A stretch of DNA of 39,629 nt from CAZRZN01 sp964604565 (GTDB lineage: Bacteria > Pseudomonadota > Alphaproteobacteria > Rhodobacterales > Rhodobacteraceae): contig CAZRZN010000010.1 of assembly GCA_964604565.1 (NCBI GenBank), positions 1-39,629 on the forward strand, read 5' to 3'. A program made the translations under genes and the position numbers. Shown here piece by piece: positions 16,238-24,191 of this stretch. A model generated the notes under the pieces. The model worked only from the letters and a program-made list of their open reading frames with translations, was not told where the DNA came from and did not search any database. Position 1 is the first letter of the stretch, and every line of letters begins with the position of its first letter.

Positions 16238-17395
16238 TTATTCCGCGAATTGCGGGCATTGCTCACCCGGATCGACATTGGCAAAGCTTTCGATGACTTC
16301 GACAGTGCCGTCCTCGGTCACCTGACCCAGATACATCGTCAGGGGCGTATGCCGCTGCTTGTTCATCGTCAGCGTGCCACGTGGGCCGGTAAAGCTGACC
16401 TTGCCAAGCGCCTCGATCACCGCATCCGGGTCAGTCGACCCGGCCATCTCCACGGCTGCCTTGTAAAGATAGACCGCCTCGTATTGCGGTACGGACAGGT
16501 CGTTGGGGGTTTCCAGATCATCGCCGAACTTATCCGCCATCGCGGCAAGGAAAGCCGCGTTTTCAGGGCTTTCGATGCCGGTGATATAGCTGGCAGCGAT
16601 GTAGATGCCGGTGGCGTCGGCGCCCATCGACTTGGCCGTCCCCTCGTCCACGGCAAGGTTGCCGTAGGGGATGTCGACACCGGCCGCGCGCAGCTGCTTG
16701 GTGAGCGTGACGTTCGGTGCCCCGCCGGCGGTCGAGGTAATCAACGCATCCGGGTTTGCCGACTTCAGGTTGGAAATGACCGCAGTCCAGTCGGATCCGT
16801 CCATGGGCAGATAGTCCTCGCCCAGAACGGTGCCGCCGTTGGCCTCAACATAGGACCGTGTGAATTCCAGCATTCCGCGACCGAAGGCATAGTCGCTGCC
16901 GATCAGGTAGAAGGTCTTGGAATCGAATTCCGCCATGAAGTGATCGACAATCGGCGCGACTTGCTGTTCGGGGACCCAGGCGTTGACATACATCCATGGG
17001 CTGCAGGAGCGGCCTTCGTAGAACGAAGTGTAGATGTAAGGGGTCCGGCCACGGTTCACGATGGGCAGGCCGGCGTTCCGCGCGGCGCTGGTTTCCATCG
17101 AGATCAGCACATCCACCTCGCTCTGGAAGACGAGGCTGTCAAAGGCGCGCTGTGCGCCCTGTGCGCCCGATCCGTCATCCGCGATCACCAGTTCGATCGG
17201 CCGCCCGAGGATGCCGCCGGCGGCGTTGATCTCCTCGGCGGCGAGTTCGGACGATTGAACGACCGACGGGGCGACCACGGAGTTCGCGCCGCTCAAACCC
17301 ACGGGTATGCCGATCTTTATCGGTTCCTGAGCGATGGCCTGCCCGGCGATCATGCCGGCGCAAACGGCACCGACGGCCAATAGATTCCACTTCAT
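16238..17395 (-). CDS. Amide/urea-type periplasmic binding protein (AmiC/UrtA/LivK class)
   Basis: This 385-residue periplasmic receptor starts with a Sec signal peptide (MKWN, hydrophobic core, cleavage probably after AIAQ or AIA near residue 22). The fold is the Leu/Ile/Val type I binding protein. Segments such as GSDYAFGRG, LGEDYLPMDGSDW and the HTPLTMYLG stretch near the C-terminus resemble the amide/urea-sensing subgroup more than true amino acid binders. The ATG at 17395 has AAGGGAG upstream; the longer frame lacks support. It lies 43 bp after the nitrilase gene. The ligand is probably a small amide, urea or ureide; this is inferred. Confidence 0.9.
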   Translation of the reverse strand: MKWNLLAVGAVCAGMIAGQAIAQEPIKIGIPVGLSGANSVVAPSVVQSSELAAEEINAAGGILGRPIELVIADDGSGAQGAQRAFDSLVFQSEVDVLISMETSAARNAGLPIVNRGRTPYIYTSFYEGRSCSPWMYVNAWVPEQQVAPIVDHFMAEFDSKTFYLIGSDYAFGRGMLEFTRSYVEANGGTVLGEDYLPMDGSDWTAVISNLKSANPDALITSTAGGAPNVTLTKQLRAAGVDIPYGNLAVDEGTAKSMGADATGIYIAASYITGIESPENAAFLAAMADKFGDDLETPNDLSVPQYEAVYLYKAAVEMAGSTDPDAVIEALGKVSFTGPRGTLTMNKQRHTPLTMYLGQVTEDGTVEVIESFANVDPGEQCPQFAE

Positions 17396-17438
17396 GTCAA
17401 AAGCTCCCTTTGTTGGTTTACGATCGTTCCGGTCCGCG

Positions 17439-18314
17439 TCAGTACCAGTTGGGCACCGCATCAGAGCCAAGCATCTCTCCGTAGAGATCGGCCCGGCGGT
17501 CGCGGATCAACTGATTGAATTCATTCAGGGACCGCTTGCGCCGTGCATCCGACAGGTTGCATTCCGCAAGCAGGATGGTCGTCTCATCGAACCCGGCGGG
17601 TCCCGCGACGGGCCAACCTTCGTGGTTGACGATCACGCTTTGGCCGATGAACGGCTGGCCGCGCTCGACCCCTGTGCGGCAGGCCGCCGCGACGAACATG
17701 GAATTGCTGTGCGCCCCCGCCATGCAAAGGATATTCGACATGGAGGGCATATCTTCGGGTTGCGATGGCATCGGGACCCAGTTGGTCGGGACGCAGACAA
17801 TGTCGGCGCCCTGCAATGCGCAGAGGCGCCAAGCCTCCGGAAACCATCCATCATAACAGATCAGGGATGAAATGCGGCCGATAGGGGTTGTGAAGACTGG
17901 AAAGCCAAGATTGCCGCGTTCGAAGAAAAGGTTTTCGGCGGCCCAGAGATGAGTCTTGCGATAGATGCCCAGCAATCCGTCCGGGCCGATCAATGCCGCA
18001 CTGTTGTAAAGCGCATCCCCTTCGCGTTCGCAAAAGCCGCCGACGATGTGCAGGCCCCGTGCCTTGGCGACCTTTGCCCAAGCCAAGAGCGCCGGGGCAG
18101 ACTCCGCCGTGCCGGACAGGCCGTAGGCTTCCTGCCGGGACTCGAACACATAGCCCGAATCGCTCAGTTCCGGCAGCACGATCAGGCTGGCCCCCTGTTC
18201 CGCGGCCTGTTCGATCATCTCCAGACCGCGCGCGATGTTGGTATCAGGTGATCCGATGTTTGGATCGAACTGCAGGCAGGCCACAGTAACCTTCGACTCC
18301 GAAGAATTTTGCAT
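17439..18314 (-). CDS. Nitrilase-superfamily carbon-nitrogen hydrolase
   Basis: This 291-residue cytosolic hydrolase cleaves non-peptide C-N bonds. The Glu-Lys-Cys triad is visible as E49 in LPELSDSGY, K120 in YRKTHLW, and C153 in ICYDGWFPE. The residues around Cys and Lys suit aliphatic amidase/N-carbamoyl-type branches rather than true nitrilases. It is the first gene of the transport-hydrolysis operon, downstream of the XRE regulator gene. With the amidase and DUF1028 genes it gives three candidate hydrolases in one operon, which suggests stepwise breakdown of one imported compound. Confidence 0.92.
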   Translation of the reverse strand: MQNSSESKVTVACLQFDPNIGSPDTNIARGLEMIEQAAEQGASLIVLPELSDSGYVFESRQEAYGLSGTAESAPALLAWAKVAKARGLHIVGGFCEREGDALYNSAALIGPDGLLGIYRKTHLWAAENLFFERGNLGFPVFTTPIGRISSLICYDGWFPEAWRLCALQGADIVCVPTNWVPMPSQPEDMPSMSNILCMAGAHSNSMFVAAACRTGVERGQPFIGQSVIVNHEGWPVAGPAGFDETTILLAECNLSDARRKRSLNEFNQLIRDRRADLYGEMLGSDAVPNWY

Positions 18315-18398
18315 CCGCGTTCCCCAACCGATCAGGCAGGCCCGATATCAGGCCTTCGTCCATTTCATCTGAAAAGAGGACTCGAAATTTCCCCTTAG

Positions 18399-18411
18399 TC
18401 AAGTTTCTTGA
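18399..18411. promoter_or_regulatory. Candidate operator upstream of the nitrilase gene
   Basis: The 13-bp palindrome TCAAG-TTT-CTTGA lies 85 bp before the nitrilase start, between it and the regulator gene. On the minus strand its end overlaps TTGACT, a possible -35 element, but no convincing -10 follows at normal spacing. It is a plausible target for the adjacent XRE-cupin regulator, supported only by symmetry and position. Confidence 0.35.
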
Positions 18412-18516
18412 ATGAGGTGGAAGTCGAACACGGACCTGCGGCATTATCGCGGGAGCAGTTGCCCGCTTTTTCAGCAGGTAGACTTGATGCCTGGCCAACC
18501 GGCGGAACCTGGTCTT

Positions 18517-19098
18517 TCAGAAGGTCGGAGGCGTGTTGACCCAAAGAACCCGTGCGACGGTGTTGCCCGGGTTATTGTACCCATGCGGGATTTCGGACCC
18601 AAAGTGAAAGGAGTCCCCTGTATTCAGACGGTAGGTTCGATCTCCCACAGTGAGGTCAAGGATCCCCTCAAGCAGATAGCCCATCTCCTGCCCGACATGG
18701 CTGATTTTTCCGTCGCTCGATCCGCCGGCGGCCACGATATGGATGTTGGCTTGCAAAAGCGTGCCATCCCGGTGCGGTGCAAGCCGTTCCAGAGCGACCT
18801 GATCGCCCCGGCGCAAACGGTCCGTGTCGATCACCGGGCGTTCTCCGGCGCGGCTGACGACCCCCTCGGTTTCGCCGCCCGAGAACAGCATGGCCACGTT
18901 GATGTCCAGTGCCGACGCGATCCGGCGCAAAAGGGTCAGTGAGGGATTCACACTGTCGGTTTCGATCTTGGACACCATGCTTTCCGAGCAGCCGGCCGAT
19001 TTCGCGACATAGCTCAACGTATGGCCCATCGCCCTGCGCCGCTGACGCAACTTTGCTCCAATGCTGCCAAAATCGGGTTTGTCCAACGCCCCAGCCAA
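18517..19098 (-). CDS. XRE-family regulator with C-terminal cupin domain
   Basis: This 193-residue protein has a helix-turn-helix at about 15-70 (with SESMVSKIETDSVNPSL) and a cupin at about 115-190 (HVGQEMGYLLEGILDL, then GDSFHFGSEIPHGYNN). Such regulators (PuuR-like) often control amine, amino acid or amide catabolism and may sense a small ligand in the cupin. A stop codon directly precedes the TTG at 19098, so the start is this TTG or another TTG at 19086; both lack a strong ribosome-binding site. It lies 202 bp upstream of the nitrilase gene on the same strand and is the obvious candidate regulator of that operon. The 282 bp upstream of it, as far as the synthase stop, hold no gene I recognise. 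Confidence 0.9.
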   Translation of the reverse strand: MAGALDKPDFGSIGAKLRQRRRAMGHTLSYVAKSAGCSESMVSKIETDSVNPSLTLLRRIASALDINVAMLFSGGETEGVVSRAGERPVIDTDRLRRGDQVALERLAPHRDGTLLQANIHIVAAGGSSDGKISHVGQEMGYLLEGILDLTVGDRTYRLNTGDSFHFGSEIPHGYNNPGNTVARVLWVNTPPTF

Positions 19099-19380
19099 TC
19101 ATCCAAAAACTGTTTTAAAGAGACATGAGGGACAAGACCTCGTCAAGTCAGCGGCACAGAACGACGGATTGGTCTTCCGTCTCTCGCCTGTGTCGGCCGA
19201 ACCGAAGTGCCAGCCCATTGTGCGAGGTTCGCCAACTTGGCATCAGGCCGTTTTCTCCGGTCCTTCTTGCCCGGATCTGTCTCGGCCGGTCGCAGTCGTC
19301 GCTGGTCTGACCGGGGCCTTGGCGCGCGGGCGATCTCCCCGTGCCCAACGCAATGCAAGGCGGGGCACAGCTGGTCTGCA

Positions 19381-21600
19381 TCACGCGGCTCGTTCCGCGC
19401 TTCCGGCCCGATCCGGGGCCGGCGCGTTTGCGAGAACCAGCGCCAGCAACCAATCAGGCACTTCCTCCTCCGGCCGGTCCCGCTCGGGCCGAAAGACGAT
19501 TTCCTTGGGATCTTTTCCGAAGATCTGGGCGAGCATGGTCCAGGAGATACGCCACCCATCTTCATTGGTAACATGGGCCCCGGACCTGCCCTTTGTGAAC
19601 AGCACCCGGATCAGACGATCCCTGAGCGCCATTTCCACGGCCTCAGGGTCCGGAGACTCGTCATCCCGCCTGTCCTGAGCCTTGGGTCGCCCTGTCCCTT
19701 TTGCGTCAGCCGGGTCTTCAACGGGTTCAATGGATCGGTTTATCCGCGTCGCCAATCCCGAAACTGCAAACGACACGCCGGTGAACATGCCGTCTTTCGA
19801 GACACGCGCAACGCGCCCGGCAACCAGCCCGACCTCGGCGATCTCAAGGCCGACCCAAGCGCCCGGCTCAAGGCCGAGAGGTCCATCCGATTTCAGGGCG
19901 ACACCGCTCAACGACATGTCTGTCGCGCAGACATCTGCCGTGAAACGCGGAGTGTGCAGGATCATCTTCTGGTTCAACGTAAAGCGTTCCTCGCTTCGGC
20001 TTGCCGGCGGCGAAACCGCGATCCGGGCAACCAGAAGGAGAACAATCATGTTTAGGACGGACCAGAATGCGACGATCGGCATGAGATGCGAAAACGGCAC
20101 GATCTGTGTCTCCGGAATCGCGTTCAGCAACAGGCCCATCCCTGTCAGGAAGGCCAGGCCGATTGAAACGAAGACGGTCATGTTGTCCTGCACGACAGCT
20201 CCGCTGCTGCCTTTCGGCGTCACCTTGAATGCATGGCCGTGCGGCTTGATCAGCGTGGACAGAACCACGGGAAGCAGGCGAAAGGCTTGCAGAACGGCGA
20301 GCGATGTCGACGCCAGCGGGTGATAGGACCCCGGCGCAAACAACCGAACCGCTGCCACGGTCGCAAGGATGGTGGGAACCTGGTAGCTGAAAATGCCCGC
20401 GACTGTCGTGTTGACCAGGGGCGGTATCCCGGTCAGCAGGAACAGGATCGGCGTGATCATGGCGACCGTCTGACCAAGGCTTTGCGTGATCCAATGCAGC
20501 GGGAAGAAGAAAAGGCGTTCATGGAGGGCGAGGCCGGACCGACCTAGCGGGCCCTCGTCGAGGAACATGATCTGGAGGCCGCCACGCGCCCAGCGCGCCC
20601 TTTGGATGAAGAACGCGTTGATGCTTTCCGGCGCAAGCCCGAAGGCGAGCGGTTCGTTCAGGTAGCGCGTGACATACCCTTTGCGTTTCAGTGCAAGCGT
20701 CAAGAGCATGTCTTCGGTGATGGATCCTGTCGGGAGGGCGTTGCCGATCTCCTCCATCGCGCTGCGGCGCACAATTCCGTTGGAGCCGCAGCAGAACGCG
20801 CAATCATACCCGTCCCGACCCGGCATGATGGCTTCGAAGAAAAAGCGCTGATCGTCCGGCATGACCTTGCTCATGTTGAGGGAGGTCTGCATCGGATCCG
20901 GATTGAAGAAGTTGTGAGGAATCTGGACGATGCCGATCCTGGGGTCGTCGAAGAAACCTATCGCCCTGAAAAGAAAGGATTGCTGCGGAATGAAATCCGC
21001 GTCGAGGACCAGAAAAAAGGGGGCTTGCGTTCGCGCGATCGCCGCGTTGATGTTGCCGGCCTTCGCCCCTTTGTTGTCCGCGCGGGTGAGGTAGCCGATC
21101 TTCCTGCGTGCGGCTTCCTGCTCCAGCCAGGGGCGTTTGCCGTCATCGAGGATCCAGATGTTGAGACGGTCGGCCGGCCACTCCATCGCCATTGCGCCCG
21201 TAATGGTCTTTTCCAGAACCTCGGGGGGCTCATTGAAGGTGGCAATGAAAACATCGACGGTCGGAAGGTCGGACGGATCGAGGCAGCGCAGGCGCTGCTC
21301 GTTGATGTCCGCCTCGGCACTCCTGTTTGTCCGGGCGACAAGAAAGGCAAAAAGGATGGCTGCGTCGATCCACGTCAGAAATTCGATCGTGAAGATAAGC
21401 CAGACAACCGCGCCCTCGATGGAAACTGGATCCGCGGGAAGAACCGTCACGAAAAAACGCCATAGAAGATACCGGCACAGCAAGATCCCAAGAAGGCCGA
21501 CGACCATCACCTCGAACCATGGCCGGTCGAACAGCCGGCGAGGCGCCAGCATTATGGCGCTGATCGTCAGCAAGAGCGGGACAATGTCCTCGACAGTCAT
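19381..21600 (-). CDS. BcsA-like GT2 beta-glucan synthase with PilZ domain
   Basis: This 739-residue membrane glycosyltransferase polymerises UDP-glucose and extrudes the chain. Two N-terminal membrane segments (about 30-90) precede the catalytic domain with DDGK at 152-155, DAD at 200-202, TED at 295-297 and QRARW at 333-337, then further membrane helices (about 365-525). A PilZ domain follows with the c-di-GMP motifs RSEER at 535-539 and DMSLSG at 561-566, both intact. After an acidic linker there is an additional C-terminal segment (about 655-725) that I do not recognise. The partner gene encodes a membrane-fusion protein, and no bcsB, bcsZ or bcsC is present, so the product may be a mixed-linkage or other beta-glucan (as with BgsA-BgsB of Sinorhizobium) rather than cellulose. 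Its start overlaps the partner's stop (ATGA). Confidence 0.9.
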   Translation of the reverse strand: MTVEDIVPLLLTISAIMLAPRRLFDRPWFEVMVVGLLGILLCRYLLWRFFVTVLPADPVSIEGAVVWLIFTIEFLTWIDAAILFAFLVARTNRSAEADINEQRLRCLDPSDLPTVDVFIATFNEPPEVLEKTITGAMAMEWPADRLNIWILDDGKRPWLEQEAARRKIGYLTRADNKGAKAGNINAAIARTQAPFFLVLDADFIPQQSFLFRAIGFFDDPRIGIVQIPHNFFNPDPMQTSLNMSKVMPDDQRFFFEAIMPGRDGYDCAFCCGSNGIVRRSAMEEIGNALPTGSITEDMLLTLALKRKGYVTRYLNEPLAFGLAPESINAFFIQRARWARGGLQIMFLDEGPLGRSGLALHERLFFFPLHWITQSLGQTVAMITPILFLLTGIPPLVNTTVAGIFSYQVPTILATVAAVRLFAPGSYHPLASTSLAVLQAFRLLPVVLSTLIKPHGHAFKVTPKGSSGAVVQDNMTVFVSIGLAFLTGMGLLLNAIPETQIVPFSHLMPIVAFWSVLNMIVLLLVARIAVSPPASRSEERFTLNQKMILHTPRFTADVCATDMSLSGVALKSDGPLGLEPGAWVGLEIAEVGLVAGRVARVSKDGMFTGVSFAVSGLATRINRSIEPVEDPADAKGTGRPKAQDRRDDESPDPEAVEMALRDRLIRVLFTKGRSGAHVTNEDGWRISWTMLAQIFGKDPKEIVFRPERDRPEEEVPDWLLALVLANAPAPDRAGSAERAA

Positions 21601-22901
21601 AGACTTGCCTTTTCAGGAGCCTCTTTGCGGAGTGCGGACACGGCCTGCCAGAACGCATCGAAGGCGACCTCACTCCGTTCCTGCAACCACGCAAGGCGAC
21701 CCACGAGTCCGCCTCTGAAGTTGCGCTCGAACCGAACTTCGGCGGTGCGGCCGACGTTGCAGAACCTCGCTGCCGTCTCTGGATCCGAAACATCGGCGGG
21801 TTCCAGACGCAGCATCACGGTCAGGGTTTTCTCGCTCATGCGGGCGGGTTCCGCCGCCAGCCGGCCGATTTCTGTCTGCGCACCGGCTCCGCGAACCGTC
21901 TCGACCTCGGCCAGAAATGCGGACTTGGATTCCTTGAGCCTGACCCAAGCGGTGGATCCTATATCGATATCGCCAAGCGCGCTCTCCGAAACGGAGACCT
22001 CGATGAACCGGCGCGAACAATCCAGAACCTGGAGGATCTCATCCCCGCTGGCGATCGCGGAGCCGGATGCCGGTGATGCCGTCCAGATCACCGACTGGCT
22101 TTCAGCCTGTGGGGCGAAACCGGAAAGGCGGTCGGTCTCGATTTTCAGGGCGGCGATTTCACCGGTCGCCGCCTCCATGCGTGCCCCCAGCGTGTCGCGC
22201 CGGGTGCGCAGATCTGCCAGCCGCAAGGCAACTTCGTCACGCCTTTGCCGGGCGTAGGATCCATCTTCTGATCCGAACGCCGGTAGGGATCCTTCCTTCA
22301 AGGCAAAGATCTTGCGTTCGATCAGCGCCAGGTTGCTCCGAAGGGCCGCAAGTCTGCTTTCGGCCTTGCTGGCTTCCGATGCGGCGCGTTCATGATGAGA
22401 CTTCGATGCCGTCCCGGTGGTTCTGAGGCTGGCCAGTCGATCCGCTTCGGCGCGCAGGAAGGTCGCGTCCTCTTCGGCTGCGCGCGTATCGGAAAGCAGG
22501 GCCTCACGCTCGAAAACCAGGACATCGCCTGCAAGTGAACGGACCTGTTCGCTTCGCCGGGAGAGATCGGCATCCAGCGCCTTGAGGCTTTCGATTTCTG
22601 CGGTGATTGCCGCGCGCTCTGACGCCAGTGCCGCGCGATGCGCTTCGAGGCGGCCGGTTTCGCTGTGGGCGGCGCGGGACGCGATGAGTTCAACGATCTT
22701 GTCGCCCGGCAGGACCGGGTCGCCGGGTCTTCGGGATGCCGACGTCAGGAAGCCGTCGAACGGGCTTTTCACCGAAACGACCGGCGCATTGATGACGGCG
22801 GATTGCGCGACCCTGTTCATGACGTGGGGCGACAGGATGACTGCAACCGAGAGCAACACGAAACTGCCCACCAGAATTCTTGTCGTTCTCCTCAGTTTCA
22901 T
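21597..22901 (-). CDS. HlyD-type membrane-fusion/periplasmic adaptor protein (BgsB-like)
   Basis: This 434-residue protein has one N-terminal membrane anchor (about residues 9-25), a split biotinyl-lipoyl-like half (PVVSVKSPFDGFL, then PGDPVLPGDKI), a long Glu/Arg/Ala-rich coiled coil (about 70-200), and a C-terminal beta-rich region. It would span the periplasm and help move polysaccharide made by the coupled synthase. The ATG at 22901 gives a normal anchor position; a TTG at 22946 would add 15 polar residues and cannot be excluded. It is the first gene of the two-gene unit, preceded by about 720 bp without a gene. Confidence 0.88.
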   Translation of the reverse strand: MKLRRTTRILVGSFVLLSVAVILSPHVMNRVAQSAVINAPVVSVKSPFDGFLTSASRRPGDPVLPGDKIVELIASRAAHSETGRLEAHRAALASERAAITAEIESLKALDADLSRRSEQVRSLAGDVLVFEREALLSDTRAAEEDATFLRAEADRLASLRTTGTASKSHHERAASEASKAESRLAALRSNLALIERKIFALKEGSLPAFGSEDGSYARQRRDEVALRLADLRTRRDTLGARMEAATGEIAALKIETDRLSGFAPQAESQSVIWTASPASGSAIASGDEILQVLDCSRRFIEVSVSESALGDIDIGSTAWVRLKESKSAFLAEVETVRGAGAQTEIGRLAAEPARMSEKTLTVMLRLEPADVSDPETAARFCNVGRTAEVRFERNFRGGLVGRLAWLQERSEVAFDAFWQAVSALRKEAPEKASL

Positions 22902-23622
22902 CTGCCACTCTCGATCTTGCGCTTCTTGGTCAGCTGGTCTTGTCAAACCACCGCCTCGCGCCCTGCGGGGACACGTGTGGGCACCGGCGAGATCTCTCTC
23001 CAGCTTTCCGTTTAGTGTCGCGGAGACACGAAGCTCTTGAGCAGTCAGATCTCCCGTCTTTGCGCTAAGGAAGGGCTAATATCCGAAGGGACCTGAACAA
23101 TTTTCGGCGTTTTTCGAGATTGGGCAGGCGACCACGATGGAAGGGCGCCGACATGGCTGCGGGAAAGTCGGCCACAATCCGCTCGGCAGGAGCGAGCCCA
23201 CGGGAGGGGGATCACACGCCATCCATCATGTCCCCTCTTGGAAGTGGCGAGTCCAAAGATAGATCAACGCGATCACGATGCAGCGGCAGTGATATTCCAC
23301 ATCCATTTTCCAATGCATCGGTCGAGGTCCGGCCTGCTGGCGTGCGGTTCCGCCCGGCTGCGTTTCCCAAGGCACGCGCGACCCACGCCATCAGAGGCTT
23401 GCCTGAAATTTAGGTGCGGGAGGTTAGCAACACCTTACGGCGGCATGGGTATCCCGGAGGCATCTGTCTCTCAGCCGGTGCGACCGGGCCGAGGACGTAT
23501 GTGGTCAGAACGATCTCACGAGGGGCAGAAATGCGTCGACCGATCCGTCGGTTCCGGCTCCGAACGAGCGGCTGGTCTGGCCGCGACCCGTCTTGACGAC
23601 CTGCGTTCAGCGAGCCGTTCGT
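22902..23622. other. Long non-coding stretch upstream of the glucan synthase operon
   Basis: I recognise no gene here; the overlapping short frames have no family features. It should contain the promoter of the minus-strand synthase operon. Visible elements are a 5-bp inverted repeat GTGTC-GCGGA-GACAC (23015-23029) and a GAGATCTC palindrome near 22989. At 720 bp it is far longer than other gaps in the window and could hold extensive regulation, a small RNA or gene remnants. Confidence 0.5.
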
Positions 23623-24108
23623 TCAAGGGGCAAGGATCTCCAGCGGTGTCTCGAAGCGGTATTCCTGCAGGTTTGCAGTGTCGCCGATTCGGTCCACCAC
23701 CGCGAAGAGGCCCGGCCGGGCGAGCGGCGTCAGCACACCGTGCCAGGTGCCACGATGAAAATTGACCCCCTGTCCGGGGGCGGCGAAAAAGGCATGGACA
23801 GCGCCCGGTATCTCACCACTCTCTGCGACGATCACCAACCATGGGTTCAAGTGCATCGGCAAGAAGGCCTGGCTGCCCTCCGGGTGCCGTTCGACCATGT
23901 CGAGCAGATAGGGCAGGGCGCGCGGTTCAGCGTCGAACAGGCTTATCCCGGCTTGGCCCCCGGGCCCGAAATCCAGTCTTGCGCGGTCGTGATAACGGCC
24001 GCATTGGCCTGCATTGATCAACTTGTCCGGTGCGCCTTGCACCTCGAGGACGTCCCCGAAGGCGGCAAAAGCGGCGTGGGTGAGAGGCTGTGCGATGATC
24101 TGGGGCAT
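23623..24108 (-). CDS. allA: Ureidoglycolate lyase
   Basis: This 161-residue enzyme splits ureidoglycolate to glyoxylate and urea, a late step of allantoin degradation. Characteristic segments are visible: VERHPEGSQAF at mid-protein, PMHLNPWLVIVA, and GVNFHRGTWHGVLTPL near the C-terminus. The length is normal. The ATG at 24108 has AAGGA upstream. It lies 83 bp downstream of the PuuE-UraD fusion, the gap being filled by a GC-rich repeat element, and is probably cotranscribed. Allantoicase, which would supply its substrate, is not in the window. Confidence 0.95.
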   Translation of the reverse strand: MPQIIAQPLTHAAFAAFGDVLEVQGAPDKLINAGQCGRYHDRARLDFGPGGQAGISLFDAEPRALPYLLDMVERHPEGSQAFLPMHLNPWLVIVAESGEIPGAVHAFFAAPGQGVNFHRGTWHGVLTPLARPGLFAVVDRIGDTANLQEYRFETPLEILAP

Positions 24109-24130
24109 TGTCCTTGTCTCATTTGATGCA

Positions 24131-24184
24131 GGGGGCGCTGCCCCCGCCCTTCGGGCCCCCCGGAGTATTTCAGGAGAAAAGAAG
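24131..24184. repeat. GC-rich palindromic intergenic element ending in CCCGGAGTATTT
   Basis: The stretch holds a 6-bp hairpin GGGGGC-GCT-GCCCCC (24131-24145), a small GCCC-TTC-GGGC hairpin, then CCGGAGTATTT and an A-rich AAAAGAAG tail. From memory, elements of this form recur between genes in many Rhodobacteraceae genomes; only one copy is seen here. It sits between the PuuE-UraD and allA genes and could act as a processing site or weak bidirectional terminator. Confidence 0.5.
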
Positions 24185-24191
24185 CCGGCCG

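Noticed and set aside
15167..17383. 738-codon plus-strand open frame
   Set aside because: It lies wholly antisense to the well-supported livM-livG, livH and binding-protein genes and its product has no recognisable domain; long antisense frames are expected in high-GC DNA.
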